DNA from: Bacteroidales bacterium
GTDB lineage: Bacteria > Bacteroidota > Bacteroidia > Bacteroidales > Bacteroidaceae
NCBI GenBank assembly: GCA_030523385.1
Contig: JAUNIV010000145.1
Coordinates: forward strand, 1 to 6,549
DNA length: 6,549 bases
Reading direction: 5' to 3'
Shown: piece after piece, positions 1 through 5,769 of the stretch
Layout of the letters: each line of letters starts with the position of its first letter
Numbering within the stretch: the first letter of the stretch is position 1
Program-made: the position numbers and the translations under genes
The notes under the pieces: generated by a model
Database searches by the model: none
Seen by the model: only the letters and a program-made list of their open reading frames with translations
What the model was told of the DNA's origin: nothing

Positions 1-396
1 GTCGCAATAGATGCTGACGAGGGTCTGTTCGCCTTTGGCTATGTCGCGGCTGAAATCTTCGGGAATGTAGATGATGCCGTAAGCTTTTCCTTCCTTGAGC
101 AAGGTTTTGGCTTCCTCCATGTCGCTGCAATAAGATACGATGTGCAGGTCGGCACTTGCATCGCTTAGCCGAAGAAATTCGCGGCTGAGCGAAGAACGGT
201 TGTTATCTACGACAACGGCAGGAACTTCGCGCACGGTTTCGTTAGTATATATAAAGGTATAGAGCAACGGGTAGAGCAACGGCACCAGTACAAAGAAAAT
301 GAGTACGCCTTGGTCCTTTGCCAATAGCTTCAGTTCCTGCTTCCAGATGTGCAGGATGCTTTGCGATGCTGTATCTTTGATATGCTTTTCTTTCAT
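1..396 (-). CDS. ABC-2 type transporter permease, second copy (partial; C-terminus beyond window)
   Basis: This is the last visible gene of the efflux operon. It starts at the ATG at 396, 15 bp after the previous stop, and stays open to position 1, giving 132 residues with no stop. The visible part matches the N-terminal half of an ABC-2 permease of the YhhJ/YbhS/YbhR type: a basic, amphipathic N-terminus (residues 1-30), one membrane segment at about 31-50 (VLIFFVLVPLLYPLLYTFIY), then the start of the extracytoplasmic domain with VVVDNNRSSLSR at 61-72 and a GIIYIPEDFSRDI stretch at 107-119. The same layout occurs in the neighbouring permease (VVDMDRTATTR, YYIPEG), so the two are tandem paralogues and probably pair as a heterodimer in the inner membrane. 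The remaining five or so membrane helices would lie beyond the window. Family assignment is firm; the substrate is unknown. Confidence 0.9.
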   Translation of the reverse strand, partial: MKEKHIKDTASQSILHIWKQELKLLAKDQGVLIFFVLVPLLYPLLYTFIYTNETVREVPAVVVDNNRSSLSREFLRLSDASADLHIVSYCSDMEEAKTLLKEGKAYGIIYIPEDFSRDIAKGEQTLVSIYCD

Positions 397-411
397 AACC
401 GCTTGCTGTTT

Positions 412-1587
412 TTAGGGGATATAGACATATTGTGACAATGTCGTGCGCAGTCTTTTCAGCACGAAGAGAGGCAGCAACATGAACAAAACCAGTGCCGCCA
501 CGGACTGCCAGACATAAACCAACGGATAGCCGTTCAGGGCCAGATTGACGTATATCAGGTAATAGTGGCGCAAAGGAAACAGGTTGGCCAATGCCTGAAG
601 CGTGGGGTGCATGGCCATCACCGGAAAGCTCATGCCCGATATGGAGAATGAGATGACGCCCCACAAAGAAGCCGTGCTGAGTGCCAAGCGCAGGGTGGTG
701 AACAGGCCGAACAGGAAAACACCGAACGACTGCGAAGCCAGTACCAACAACAATCCGGCAAGGAGCATGGGCAGGATGCCGCTGTTGCAGGGATAATGAA
801 GAAAGCCATACAGATAGACATTATAGAATACAGCCATGATGAAGAACACGATGGTTTGGGGCAAAAGCTTGCCGGTCAGAGCCACGCCGATGGAGTCTCC
901 GGCCATCTGCATCCATTCTTGCTGCGTGTTGGTTTTCAGTTCGCTTCCTATGGTGTAGATGGTAGTCATGAAGATGAGCAGCATCAGGATGCCCGGAATA
1001 ATCGTGTTGCTCAGATACACCGAATAGTTGAGCCACGGATTGTTCAGCACATGGGTGTCTATGACAATGGGCTGAAGGAAAGCCATGGCCTGCTCGTCGG
1101 TCGCCCCTTTGGCACGCAAGGTAGCCCTTCCGATGGCTCCTCCTGCCAACTCGGACATGGTGCGCTGGTCTTTGTAGAGCAGCGAACCGGCCACTAAGTA
1201 GGAGTAGTTGGTATAGAAAGACACTTTGGGCTGCCGACTTGCCAGGGCTTGTGCGGTAGTCCCTTCGGGAATGTAGTAGAAAGCATAAATCTTTCCCTGC
1301 TGCATGGCCTTGCGTGCGGAAGCAAAGTCGGGATAGTATGCCACTACCTCCGTTTGCCGGAAAGCATCCAAGTTGCGGATAATGCTGCGAGTAGTGGCCG
1401 TGCGGTCCATATCCACCACACCTATGGGGAGATTGGCCGGAAGTCCTTCCCACATCAACGTAGTGAAAAACAGATAGCATAACAGTGGGGCTATAACCAT
1501 GCAGAACAGGTATAGCGGACGGGTAGCGATGCGAAATACTTCGCGTTTGGCTATCTGTAAAATGCGGGTATGGACACGACTATTCAT
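412..1587 (-). CDS. ABC-2 type transporter permease, first copy
   Basis: This is an inner-membrane permease subunit of 391 residues, a usual length for the YhhJ/YbhR-like ABC-2 family. One membrane segment lies at about 25-45, followed by a large extracytoplasmic domain at about 46-190, which is the hallmark of permeases that work with HlyD adaptors. Five further hydrophobic segments follow at about 196-216, 241-263, 270-296, 301-323 and 358-377. The conserved ABC-2 motif near the fifth helix is visible as SGMSFPVMAMHP (317-328) followed by LANLFPLRHYYLI (333-345). The ATG at 1587 lies 7 bp after the HlyD stop, indicating translational coupling. The next gene is a paralogue. The protein has no Walker A or B motif, so ATP hydrolysis, if used, must come from a separate subunit. 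It probably exports a small molecule or lipid-like compound with the adaptor and TolC channel, but the substrate is not readable. Confidence 0.93.
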   Translation of the reverse strand: MNSRVHTRILQIAKREVFRIATRPLYLFCMVIAPLLCYLFFTTLMWEGLPANLPIGVVDMDRTATTRSIIRNLDAFRQTEVVAYYPDFASARKAMQQGKIYAFYYIPEGTTAQALASRQPKVSFYTNYSYLVAGSLLYKDQRTMSELAGGAIGRATLRAKGATDEQAMAFLQPIVIDTHVLNNPWLNYSVYLSNTIIPGILMLLIFMTTIYTIGSELKTNTQQEWMQMAGDSIGVALTGKLLPQTIVFFIMAVFYNVYLYGFLHYPCNSGILPMLLAGLLLVLASQSFGVFLFGLFTTLRLALSTASLWGVISFSISGMSFPVMAMHPTLQALANLFPLRHYYLIYVNLALNGYPLVYVWQSVAALVLFMLLPLFVLKRLRTTLSQYVYIP

Positions 1588-1594
1588 ACGGCTT

Positions 1595-2581
1595 TTATTT
1601 CTCGATAATGGCGCTCATGCCCGGGCGCAAACCTTCTACGGGTTCGGTGGGGACGGCTTTTACTTCGAATGTCTTCAGATCAAATTGTCCGGTGGTCTTG
1701 GTGGCTTTCCAGGCGGCGTAGGTGCCTAAGTCCTTTAGGTAAGTCACCCGGAATTTCACTTCCTTGCCGAAAGCGGGGATGAATGCACTCAGCTCATTGC
1801 CCACGGCAAAATCCTTCAGGAAATCCTCGCGCACATTGAAAGTTACCCACATTTCGTCTAAACGGGCCACGTTCATGATGGGAGCACCGGTGCCTACCAG
1901 TTCTCCTACTTTGGGGAATATCTCAGTCACTTCGCCATCGGCAGCAGCTGTCAGGATGGTCTCATTGATGTAAGAAGACACTTCGGCCACGGCTCCTTTG
2001 GCGCGTTCCACCTGTGCGGCGGCTGCGGCTTTATCTTCCCGCTGTGCACCGTTTTTAGCCATCTCGTATTGGGAACGTGCTGCCTTCTCGGTGGCAGTCA
2101 TGGCGTCCAGTTGTGCTTTGGCCTCATCCCGCTTCTGGGCAGACATGACGCCTTGCTCGAAGAGGCGGTTTACGCGGTTGTATGATTTCTCTGCAATCTC
2201 TGCTCCGGCCTTGGCTTTCTGCCACATCTCGTAGGCTGCCTGCACCTGTTCTTGGCGTGTGCCTCGTTGTGCCTTTTCGCTCAAAGCCTGTGCGGCTTGC
2301 TCGGCAGCCTGTGCCTGAGAGAGCTTTGCCACCACGTCGGGTGCTTCCAAAATGGCCATTGTGTCGCCTGCCTTCACCTTGTCTCCTTCTTTCACACGGA
2401 ATTCCAGTATGCGTCCGGGCACCTTGCTCGATACGCGGTATTCATCGGCTTCGGCTTGTCCTTGGATAATCTCGCTACTATTGCCCAATGTAAAGAAGCC
2501 GATCAGTGCCACGATGACAACCACTGCCGTGAGGGAAATAAATGCCAGCAAAATGTTGCTGCGTTGTGTTTTTTCTGCCAT
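1595..2581 (-). CDS. HlyD-family periplasmic adaptor (membrane fusion protein)
   Basis: This 328-residue adaptor links the inner-membrane permeases to the TolC-type channel. An N-terminal membrane anchor at about 10-31 is followed by the first half of a lipoyl-like domain (about 48-82, with VPGRILEFRVKEGDKVKAGD). A long Ala/Gln/Lys-rich alpha-hairpin runs from about 84 to 200, the second lipoyl half covers about 205-238 (AADGEVTEIFPKVGELVGTG), and a beta-barrel domain ends in GLRPGMSAII at 317-326, a typical HlyD/EmrA C-terminal signature. The layout resembles E. coli YbhG/YhiI, adaptors that accompany ABC-2 permeases. The start at 2581 lies 18 bp after the tolC-like stop and leaves the anchor intact. 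The stop is 7 bp before the permease. No lipobox is present, so attachment is by the helix. The role is confident, the cargo unknown. Confidence 0.95.
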   Translation of the reverse strand: MAEKTQRSNILLAFISLTAVVVIVALIGFFTLGNSSEIIQGQAEADEYRVSSKVPGRILEFRVKEGDKVKAGDTMAILEAPDVVAKLSQAQAAEQAAQALSEKAQRGTRQEQVQAAYEMWQKAKAGAEIAEKSYNRVNRLFEQGVMSAQKRDEAKAQLDAMTATEKAARSQYEMAKNGAQREDKAAAAAQVERAKGAVAEVSSYINETILTAAADGEVTEIFPKVGELVGTGAPIMNVARLDEMWVTFNVREDFLKDFAVGNELSAFIPAFGKEVKFRVTYLKDLGTYAAWKATKTTGQFDLKTFEVKAVPTEPVEGLRPGMSAIIEK

Positions 2582-2599
2582 ATCCTGTTCTTTTTAAAT

Positions 2600-4066
2600 T
2601 TACTTTAAGGTTCCCATTGACTTGCGTAGATATACCTCGGTCAATTTCACATCTATTTGTGCGTCTATCTTGTCCGATTGGGCAGACAGCCATGCCGTTT
2701 GTGCTTCTAATACCTGACTGGTAGGGATGACTCCTTCGGAGAATCCCAATTTGGCGTAGCGCAGGTTTTCGTCTGCCTTTTCCATGTTCTTTTCGGCCAT
2801 GGTCAGCCTTTTGGCTGCCTCGTTCACTTGATAGGAAGCCTGGCTTACTTGCAGCTCCACCTTTTCCCGCACTTCTTCCAACCGGTAGCGGGCTATGTTG
2901 GCTTCTGCCTTGGCAGCTTTTACCTTATACATGCCTTCTCCCCAACTCCAGAGCGGAATCTGCACCATGGCCCCGATGGCCCACATGCCTCTAAACTTCC
3001 GTTCGAATCCGTTGACCAGCGAGGGGTTGGTCACTAAGTAATTGGCTGTCAGTGCTACGGATGGGAGGAAGTCAGCACGGGTCACGTTTACCTTTTGGTC
3101 GTATATCTTGCGTGCCAGTTCCAAGCTTTTCAGCTCTTCGCGATTGGCTAAGGCGGTGGTTATGTTGCTCTCTTTCTCAGTCAGCGGAAGGGATAAATCT
3201 TCAAGCCCTTCGTCTGCCAACGAGATTTCGGAGTCCAACGGCAGGCCGCAAAGCTGGCAGAGCACCATCTTGGAGAGGCTTAGCCCGTTCTCTGCCTGGG
3301 TGAGCTTCATCTCTGCCTCGTTCACTTTTACCTTTACGCTTAGCCCGTCGGCCTTGGTGGCTACGCCTTCGGCAATCATTTTATCCACATCGCTGTCCAG
3401 TTGGCGCACTAATTGCACGAAGCTCTCGGCCAGTTTCTTTTTGTTGACTAATGAGATGACTTGCCAATATGCCTTGTCGGTGCTCAGTATGAGGTCCTGC
3501 ATCCCGGTGGCATGTTGCGATGCTGCCAACTGTTCGGCATATCGGCTGATTTTGTTGTAAGCAGTGATTTTTCCGCCCATGTAGATGGGCTGGGTGAGGG
3601 TGATAGCCCCGGCATAGAGGTTGCGGGTATCGGTATGCAAGGCATCCACCAATCCTTGTCCTGCGGTGTTCAGTGCATCTCCTATGCCCGGTATGAGCGG
3701 TGCAAGCGGCTCCAGCAGTTGGGCCAATGAAGGATTGGAGGCTGCCAGTTGTTGGAATGTCTCTTGTATGGAACCTTGCGCCACGGTGCCGATGTTGCTT
3801 AGTGCGCCTTTCTGTTCATCGCTCAGCAGGGATATTTCCTTTTCGGTGCGCATGTATGTCCCCATAGCCGACAGCTTGGGCAGGAAGTGGGTGAATGCCG
3901 CTTTCCTCTCGTAGTGCGCCGCACCGATCTTTTCGGTAGAGATGCGCAGTTCTTTGTTGTTGGCCAGTGCCAACGCACGACAACTATCTAAGCTCAACAC
4001 GCTTTGTGCCGTTGTGCCCAAAGAACTGCCTATAAACAGTATAAAACCGAATATTTTCTTCTTCAT
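2600..4066 (-). CDS. TolC-family outer membrane efflux protein
   Basis: This outer membrane channel of 488 residues is the first gene of the efflux operon. I chose the ATG at 4066 because it opens a proper signal peptide (MKKKIFGFILFIGSSLGTTA, likely cleaved before Q21) and lies just behind a good promoter. The frame remains open to 4252, but that extension would add 62 residues before the signal peptide and overlap the upstream gene. Two OEP repeats are visible: about 25-280 (LSLDSCRALALANNKEL, then a strand near ITLTQPIYMGGKI) and about 300-488 (FLPSVALTANY, VQIPLWSWGEG, GFSEGVIPTSQVLEAQTAWL). Between the first two strands lies an unusually long segment, about residues 77-147, rich in Leu, Ala, Gly and Pro. 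The protein would trimerise and dock on the HlyD adaptor encoded next. Family certainty is high. Confidence 0.95.
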   Translation of the reverse strand: MKKKIFGFILFIGSSLGTTAQSVLSLDSCRALALANNKELRISTEKIGAAHYERKAAFTHFLPKLSAMGTYMRTEKEISLLSDEQKGALSNIGTVAQGSIQETFQQLAASNPSLAQLLEPLAPLIPGIGDALNTAGQGLVDALHTDTRNLYAGAITLTQPIYMGGKITAYNKISRYAEQLAASQHATGMQDLILSTDKAYWQVISLVNKKKLAESFVQLVRQLDSDVDKMIAEGVATKADGLSVKVKVNEAEMKLTQAENGLSLSKMVLCQLCGLPLDSEISLADEGLEDLSLPLTEKESNITTALANREELKSLELARKIYDQKVNVTRADFLPSVALTANYLVTNPSLVNGFERKFRGMWAIGAMVQIPLWSWGEGMYKVKAAKAEANIARYRLEEVREKVELQVSQASYQVNEAAKRLTMAEKNMEKADENLRYAKLGFSEGVIPTSQVLEAQTAWLSAQSDKIDAQIDVKLTEVYLRKSMGTLK

Positions 4067-4090
4067 AGCAGGATTCGTTTCTTGTTTAAA

Positions 4091-4104
4091 GTTGCTTATG
4101 CAAC
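4091..4104. repeat. Inverted repeat GTTGC-TTAT-GCAAC at the start of the efflux operon leader
   Basis: A perfect 5-bp inverted repeat with a 4-nt loop lies immediately downstream of the -7 element, over the predicted transcription start. It could be a repressor operator, as in TetR-controlled efflux operons, or a small 5' leader hairpin. Arms this short also arise by chance, so the functional reading is only a suggestion. Confidence 0.4.
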
Positions 4105-4108
4105 GGTG

Positions 4109-4138
4109 CAAATATACAAGTAAAAAACAAATCTGCAA
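4109..4138 (-). promoter_or_regulatory. Bacteroidetes-type promoter of the efflux operon
   Basis: Read on the minus strand, a TATATTTG element (4116-4109) fits the Bacteroidetes -7 consensus TAnnTTTG, and a TTG (4138-4136) lies 19 nt upstream as the -33 element. Transcription should begin near 4102, giving a leader of about 36 nt before the ATG at 4066. The -33 element lies only about 18 bp beyond the stop of the preceding gene, and no terminator is visible between them, so some read-through from upstream is possible. The match is to a known consensus; activity is inferred. Confidence 0.75.
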
Positions 4139-4155
4139 TGAAGATTGTTCGATTT

Positions 4156-5043
4156 CTATTTCATACTGAATGATTGTTGCCCTATCATGGTTCCGTCGGC
4201 AAAGATATAGACGTGATAAGTGCCTGCCGGCAAATATTCTTCCACATCCCAATAGACGGTCACGTTCTGTTCTTCTCCGGTGTATTCAATGTACTTCTTG
4301 ATGGAGTAGGCCAGTTCGCGGTTCTCGTATGGGAAGGTGTTCGACGCACTCTTGGTCAGCACGTCATTGTCGGGCTTGGCGATACGTATATATAAGGTAC
4401 GTTCGCCCGTCTGTGCGGTGATGTTCTTCACGATGGTGAACGATACGGCTATCTTCTTCGTGTCTTTCACTTTCTTGGCTGCTTTGCCTCGTTTATTGAG
4501 CGGCGAGACGCTGATGGAGGTAGCATCCAGTTGGGCTGCCAACGTCACTTTCTCGTTCAATGTCTTTTTCTCTTGCGACAGGGTACTTATTTGTTGTGTG
4601 GCTTGGTTGTATTTCTGCTTCACCACTTGATTCTCTTCGGCCAACGCTTGGTTCAGCTTGTTCAATGAGTCTATCTGTATCACGTAGCTGCGAAGCACGG
4701 CACGCACTGTTTTCAGTTCCTTTTTCAGTCGCATGATTTCAGCCGCGTTGCTGGTCTTTACTTGGCGTAGTTCTTCCAGCAGCCGTTGTGTCTTCAGCTT
4801 TTCGCTTTCCAGTTTTTCGCGCAGCGAGTCGTTGTTGATTTGTATCTGGAGTTCGTCGTACTGGGTGGCGAAGGTGGTGTATTCGTTCTCCATTTCCAGT
4901 TTCTCTACGGCGAACAGTTCACTCATTTCCTTGTTTTCTTTTGCCTGGTGGAAAGCATAGAAAGAAACTCCGCCGATGATGATAATCAGCAGAATAATGA
5001 CTATAATCAGTTTTTTACTTTTGTCCATAGTATTGCCTTTCAT
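4156..5043 (-). CDS. Membrane-anchored coiled-coil protein of unknown function
   Basis: I do not recognise a named family. From the ATG at 5043 the product has 295 residues. A second in-frame ATG at 5028 (MDKSKK, 290 residues) is at least as likely, because the predicted transcription start is near 5048 and would leave almost no leader for the first. One strong membrane segment lies at about 11-31 (numbering from 5043), preceded by Lys residues, so the rest probably faces the periplasm. A long coiled coil runs from about 40 to 170, with repeated Leu/Glu/Lys/Gln heptads. A basic linker (NKRGKAAKKVKDTKK, about 183-197) leads to a C-terminal domain of about 100 residues with alternating beta-type patterns ending in GTYHVYIFADGTMIGQQSFSMK-like strands, which I read as a possible beta-sandwich. 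It has its own promoter and ends about 90 bp before the efflux operon start. A link to efflux is possible but unsupported. Confidence 0.85.
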   Translation of the reverse strand: MKGNTMDKSKKLIIVIILLIIIIGGVSFYAFHQAKENKEMSELFAVEKLEMENEYTTFATQYDELQIQINNDSLREKLESEKLKTQRLLEELRQVKTSNAAEIMRLKKELKTVRAVLRSYVIQIDSLNKLNQALAEENQVVKQKYNQATQQISTLSQEKKTLNEKVTLAAQLDATSISVSPLNKRGKAAKKVKDTKKIAVSFTIVKNITAQTGERTLYIRIAKPDNDVLTKSASNTFPYENRELAYSIKKYIEYTGEEQNVTVYWDVEEYLPAGTYHVYIFADGTMIGQQSFSMK

Positions 5044-5045
5044 TC

Positions 5046-5090
5046 AATTTCGGGCAAAAGTACAACTTTTTATGTATATTACCCGAAATT
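5046..5090. repeat. 9-bp perfect inverted repeat bracketing the coiled-coil gene promoter
   Basis: AATTTCGGG at 5046-5054 is matched by CCCGAAATT at 5082-5090, with 27 bp between. The centres of the half-sites are 36 bp apart, and the -7 element lies between them. One arm covers the predicted transcription start and the other falls at about the -35 to -42 region. The position is what would be expected of an operator, but the two arms alone do not show binding. Confidence 0.5.
5055..5062 (-). promoter_or_regulatory. -7 promoter element of the coiled-coil gene
   Basis: TACTTTTG on the minus strand (5062-5055) fits TAnnTTTG. No good TTG occurs at the usual -33 distance; only a TTTCG stretch near 5085-5088 is close. 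The predicted start of transcription, near 5048, is 20 nt before the ATG at 5028 and only about 5 nt before the ATG at 5043, which favours the downstream start codon. The element lies inside the 9-bp inverted repeat at 5046-5090. Confidence 0.6.
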
Positions 5091-5132
5091 TATGATGGAA
5101 ATTTTCTTGAAATTCATAGCTTTCCTTCCACC

Positions 5133-5204
5133 GTAGGGGCAGAATATTTTCTGCCCGATAACATCCACGTGGGTGATTGCGGGCGGAAAATATTCCGCCC
5201 CTAC
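5133..5204. repeat. 72-bp REP/BIME-like palindrome of two inverted hairpin units
   Basis: Two 25-bp units (5133-5157 and 5180-5204) are inverted copies differing at 2 positions, and each is itself a hairpin: GGGCAGAA-TATT-TTCTGCCC in the left unit and GGGCGGAA-AATA-TTCCGCCC in the right. The two differences are paired: an A:T in the left stem is a G:C in the right, so both stems stay intact. The 22-bp middle is centred on the palindrome CCACGTGG (5165-5172), exactly at the midpoint of the whole element. It lies between cdd and the coiled-coil gene, and its outer GTAG contains the cdd stop codon. There is no T-run after the stems, so it is not a classic terminator. It resembles dispersed intergenic palindromes of Bacteroides genomes; copy number cannot be judged from one window. 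Confidence 0.85.
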
Positions 5205-5686
5205 AGAGAATGAAGAAAACCTTCATCGAAAGACAGGGGCAGGAGTGCTGCCACGCCTTCCACTATGTAGATGTCTTTTTTGCTGTAAAGCAATATACGC
5301 ATGGGCTTCCCGTGTCGTTTCTCTGTCTCCAGCAACACCTGCCTGCAAGCTCCGCAGGGTGGAATAGGGGTGTCTAAGAAATCTTGTTCGTTGCGGGCGG
5401 CGATGGCCAAAGTCCTTACAGGCTGGTCGGGATATTGGGAGTTGGCGTAGAAAAGCGTAGTGCGTTCGGCACAAAGTCCCGAAGGATAGGCGGCATTTTC
5501 CTGATTGCTGCCTGTCACCACAACGCCGTTCTCCAGCAATGCTGCCGCACCTACCGAGAAATGCGAGTAAGGAGCATAACTTCTTTTCGTGGCTTCGCAA
5601 GCGGCGCTAACCAGTTGGCGCTCTTCTTCCGTCAGTTCGTCATGCCGACGGACTTCTATGTGTATTTCTAATTTAATGTGTTTCAT
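5201..5686 (-). CDS. cdd: Cytidine deaminase
   Basis: This is a cytosolic pyrimidine-salvage enzyme of 161 residues that hydrolyses cytidine and deoxycytidine to uridine and deoxyuridine plus ammonia. The zinc site is complete: C72-A-E74 (in SGLCAERTTLF), where E74 is the proton shuttle, and P-C111-G-A-C114 (IPPCGACRQV). The substrate-binding NQEN stretch (60-64) and SHFSVGAAALL (41-51) are also present. Three zinc-ligand cysteines and this length suit the homotetrameric class. The start at 5686 puts the ATG about 20 nt downstream of the predicted transcription start. The C-terminal residues after LLPLSFDE are not conserved in the family, and the stop codon falls on the edge of the palindromic repeat, so the last few residues may have been set by that element. 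It appears to be a single-gene unit with its own promoter. Confidence 0.97.
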   Translation of the reverse strand: MKHIKLEIHIEVRRHDELTEEERQLVSAACEATKRSYAPYSHFSVGAAALLENGVVVTGSNQENAAYPSGLCAERTTLFYANSQYPDQPVRTLAIAARNEQDFLDTPIPPCGACRQVLLETEKRHGKPMRILLYSKKDIYIVEGVAALLPLSFDEGFLHSL

Positions 5687-5711
5687 GGTACATGATTTTT
5701 AGGTTATCGTG

Positions 5712-5742
5712 CAAATGTAGTGTTTTGTTTTCAATCCTCCAA
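5712..5742 (-). promoter_or_regulatory. Bacteroidetes-type promoter of cdd
   Basis: On the minus strand, TACATTTG (5719-5712) is a full TAnnTTTG match, and TTG (5742-5740) lies 20 nt upstream. Transcription should start near 5705, leaving a leader of about 20 nt to the ATG at 5686. It sits in the 83-bp gap between the lipoprotein gene and cdd, where I see no terminator hairpin. Confidence 0.75.
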
Positions 5743-5769
5743 TGTGTTTCCCTTTTCTTTTTTTCTGCG

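Noticed and set aside
242..664. Open frame of 140 codons on the minus strand across the junction of the two permeases
   Set aside because: It covers parts of both permease genes in a different frame and has no recognisable features.
821..1480. Open frame of 219 codons on the minus strand inside the first permease
   Set aside because: It lies out of frame within a gene with clear membrane segments and ABC-2 motifs; its translation is rich in His, Arg and Cys and shows no domain.
3042..3560. Long plus-strand open frame (172 codons) opposite the TolC-like gene
   Set aside because: It is antisense to a well-supported gene, its Ser/Phe-rich translation is typical of a reverse-strand shadow, and no promoter is visible.
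4067..4252. N-terminal extension of the TolC-like frame up to an ATG at 4252
   Set aside because: It would place 62 residues before a good signal peptide, overlap the end of the upstream gene by 97 bp, and start upstream of the promoter that serves the gene.
5085..5114. Three GAAATT copies upstream of the coiled-coil gene
   Set aside because: They are short, AT-rich and irregularly spaced (13 and 11 bp), so chance is an adequate explanation.
5133..5204. Rho-independent terminator for cdd
   Set aside because: The stems are strong, but no T-run follows either hairpin on the transcribed strand, and the symmetric two-unit structure fits a dispersed palindromic repeat better. It may still slow or protect mRNA ends.
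5133..5204. CRISPR array or insertion-sequence terminal repeats
   Set aside because: There are only two units, in inverted rather than direct orientation, with a 22-bp palindromic middle; there is no transposase frame between them and no target-site duplication that I can see.
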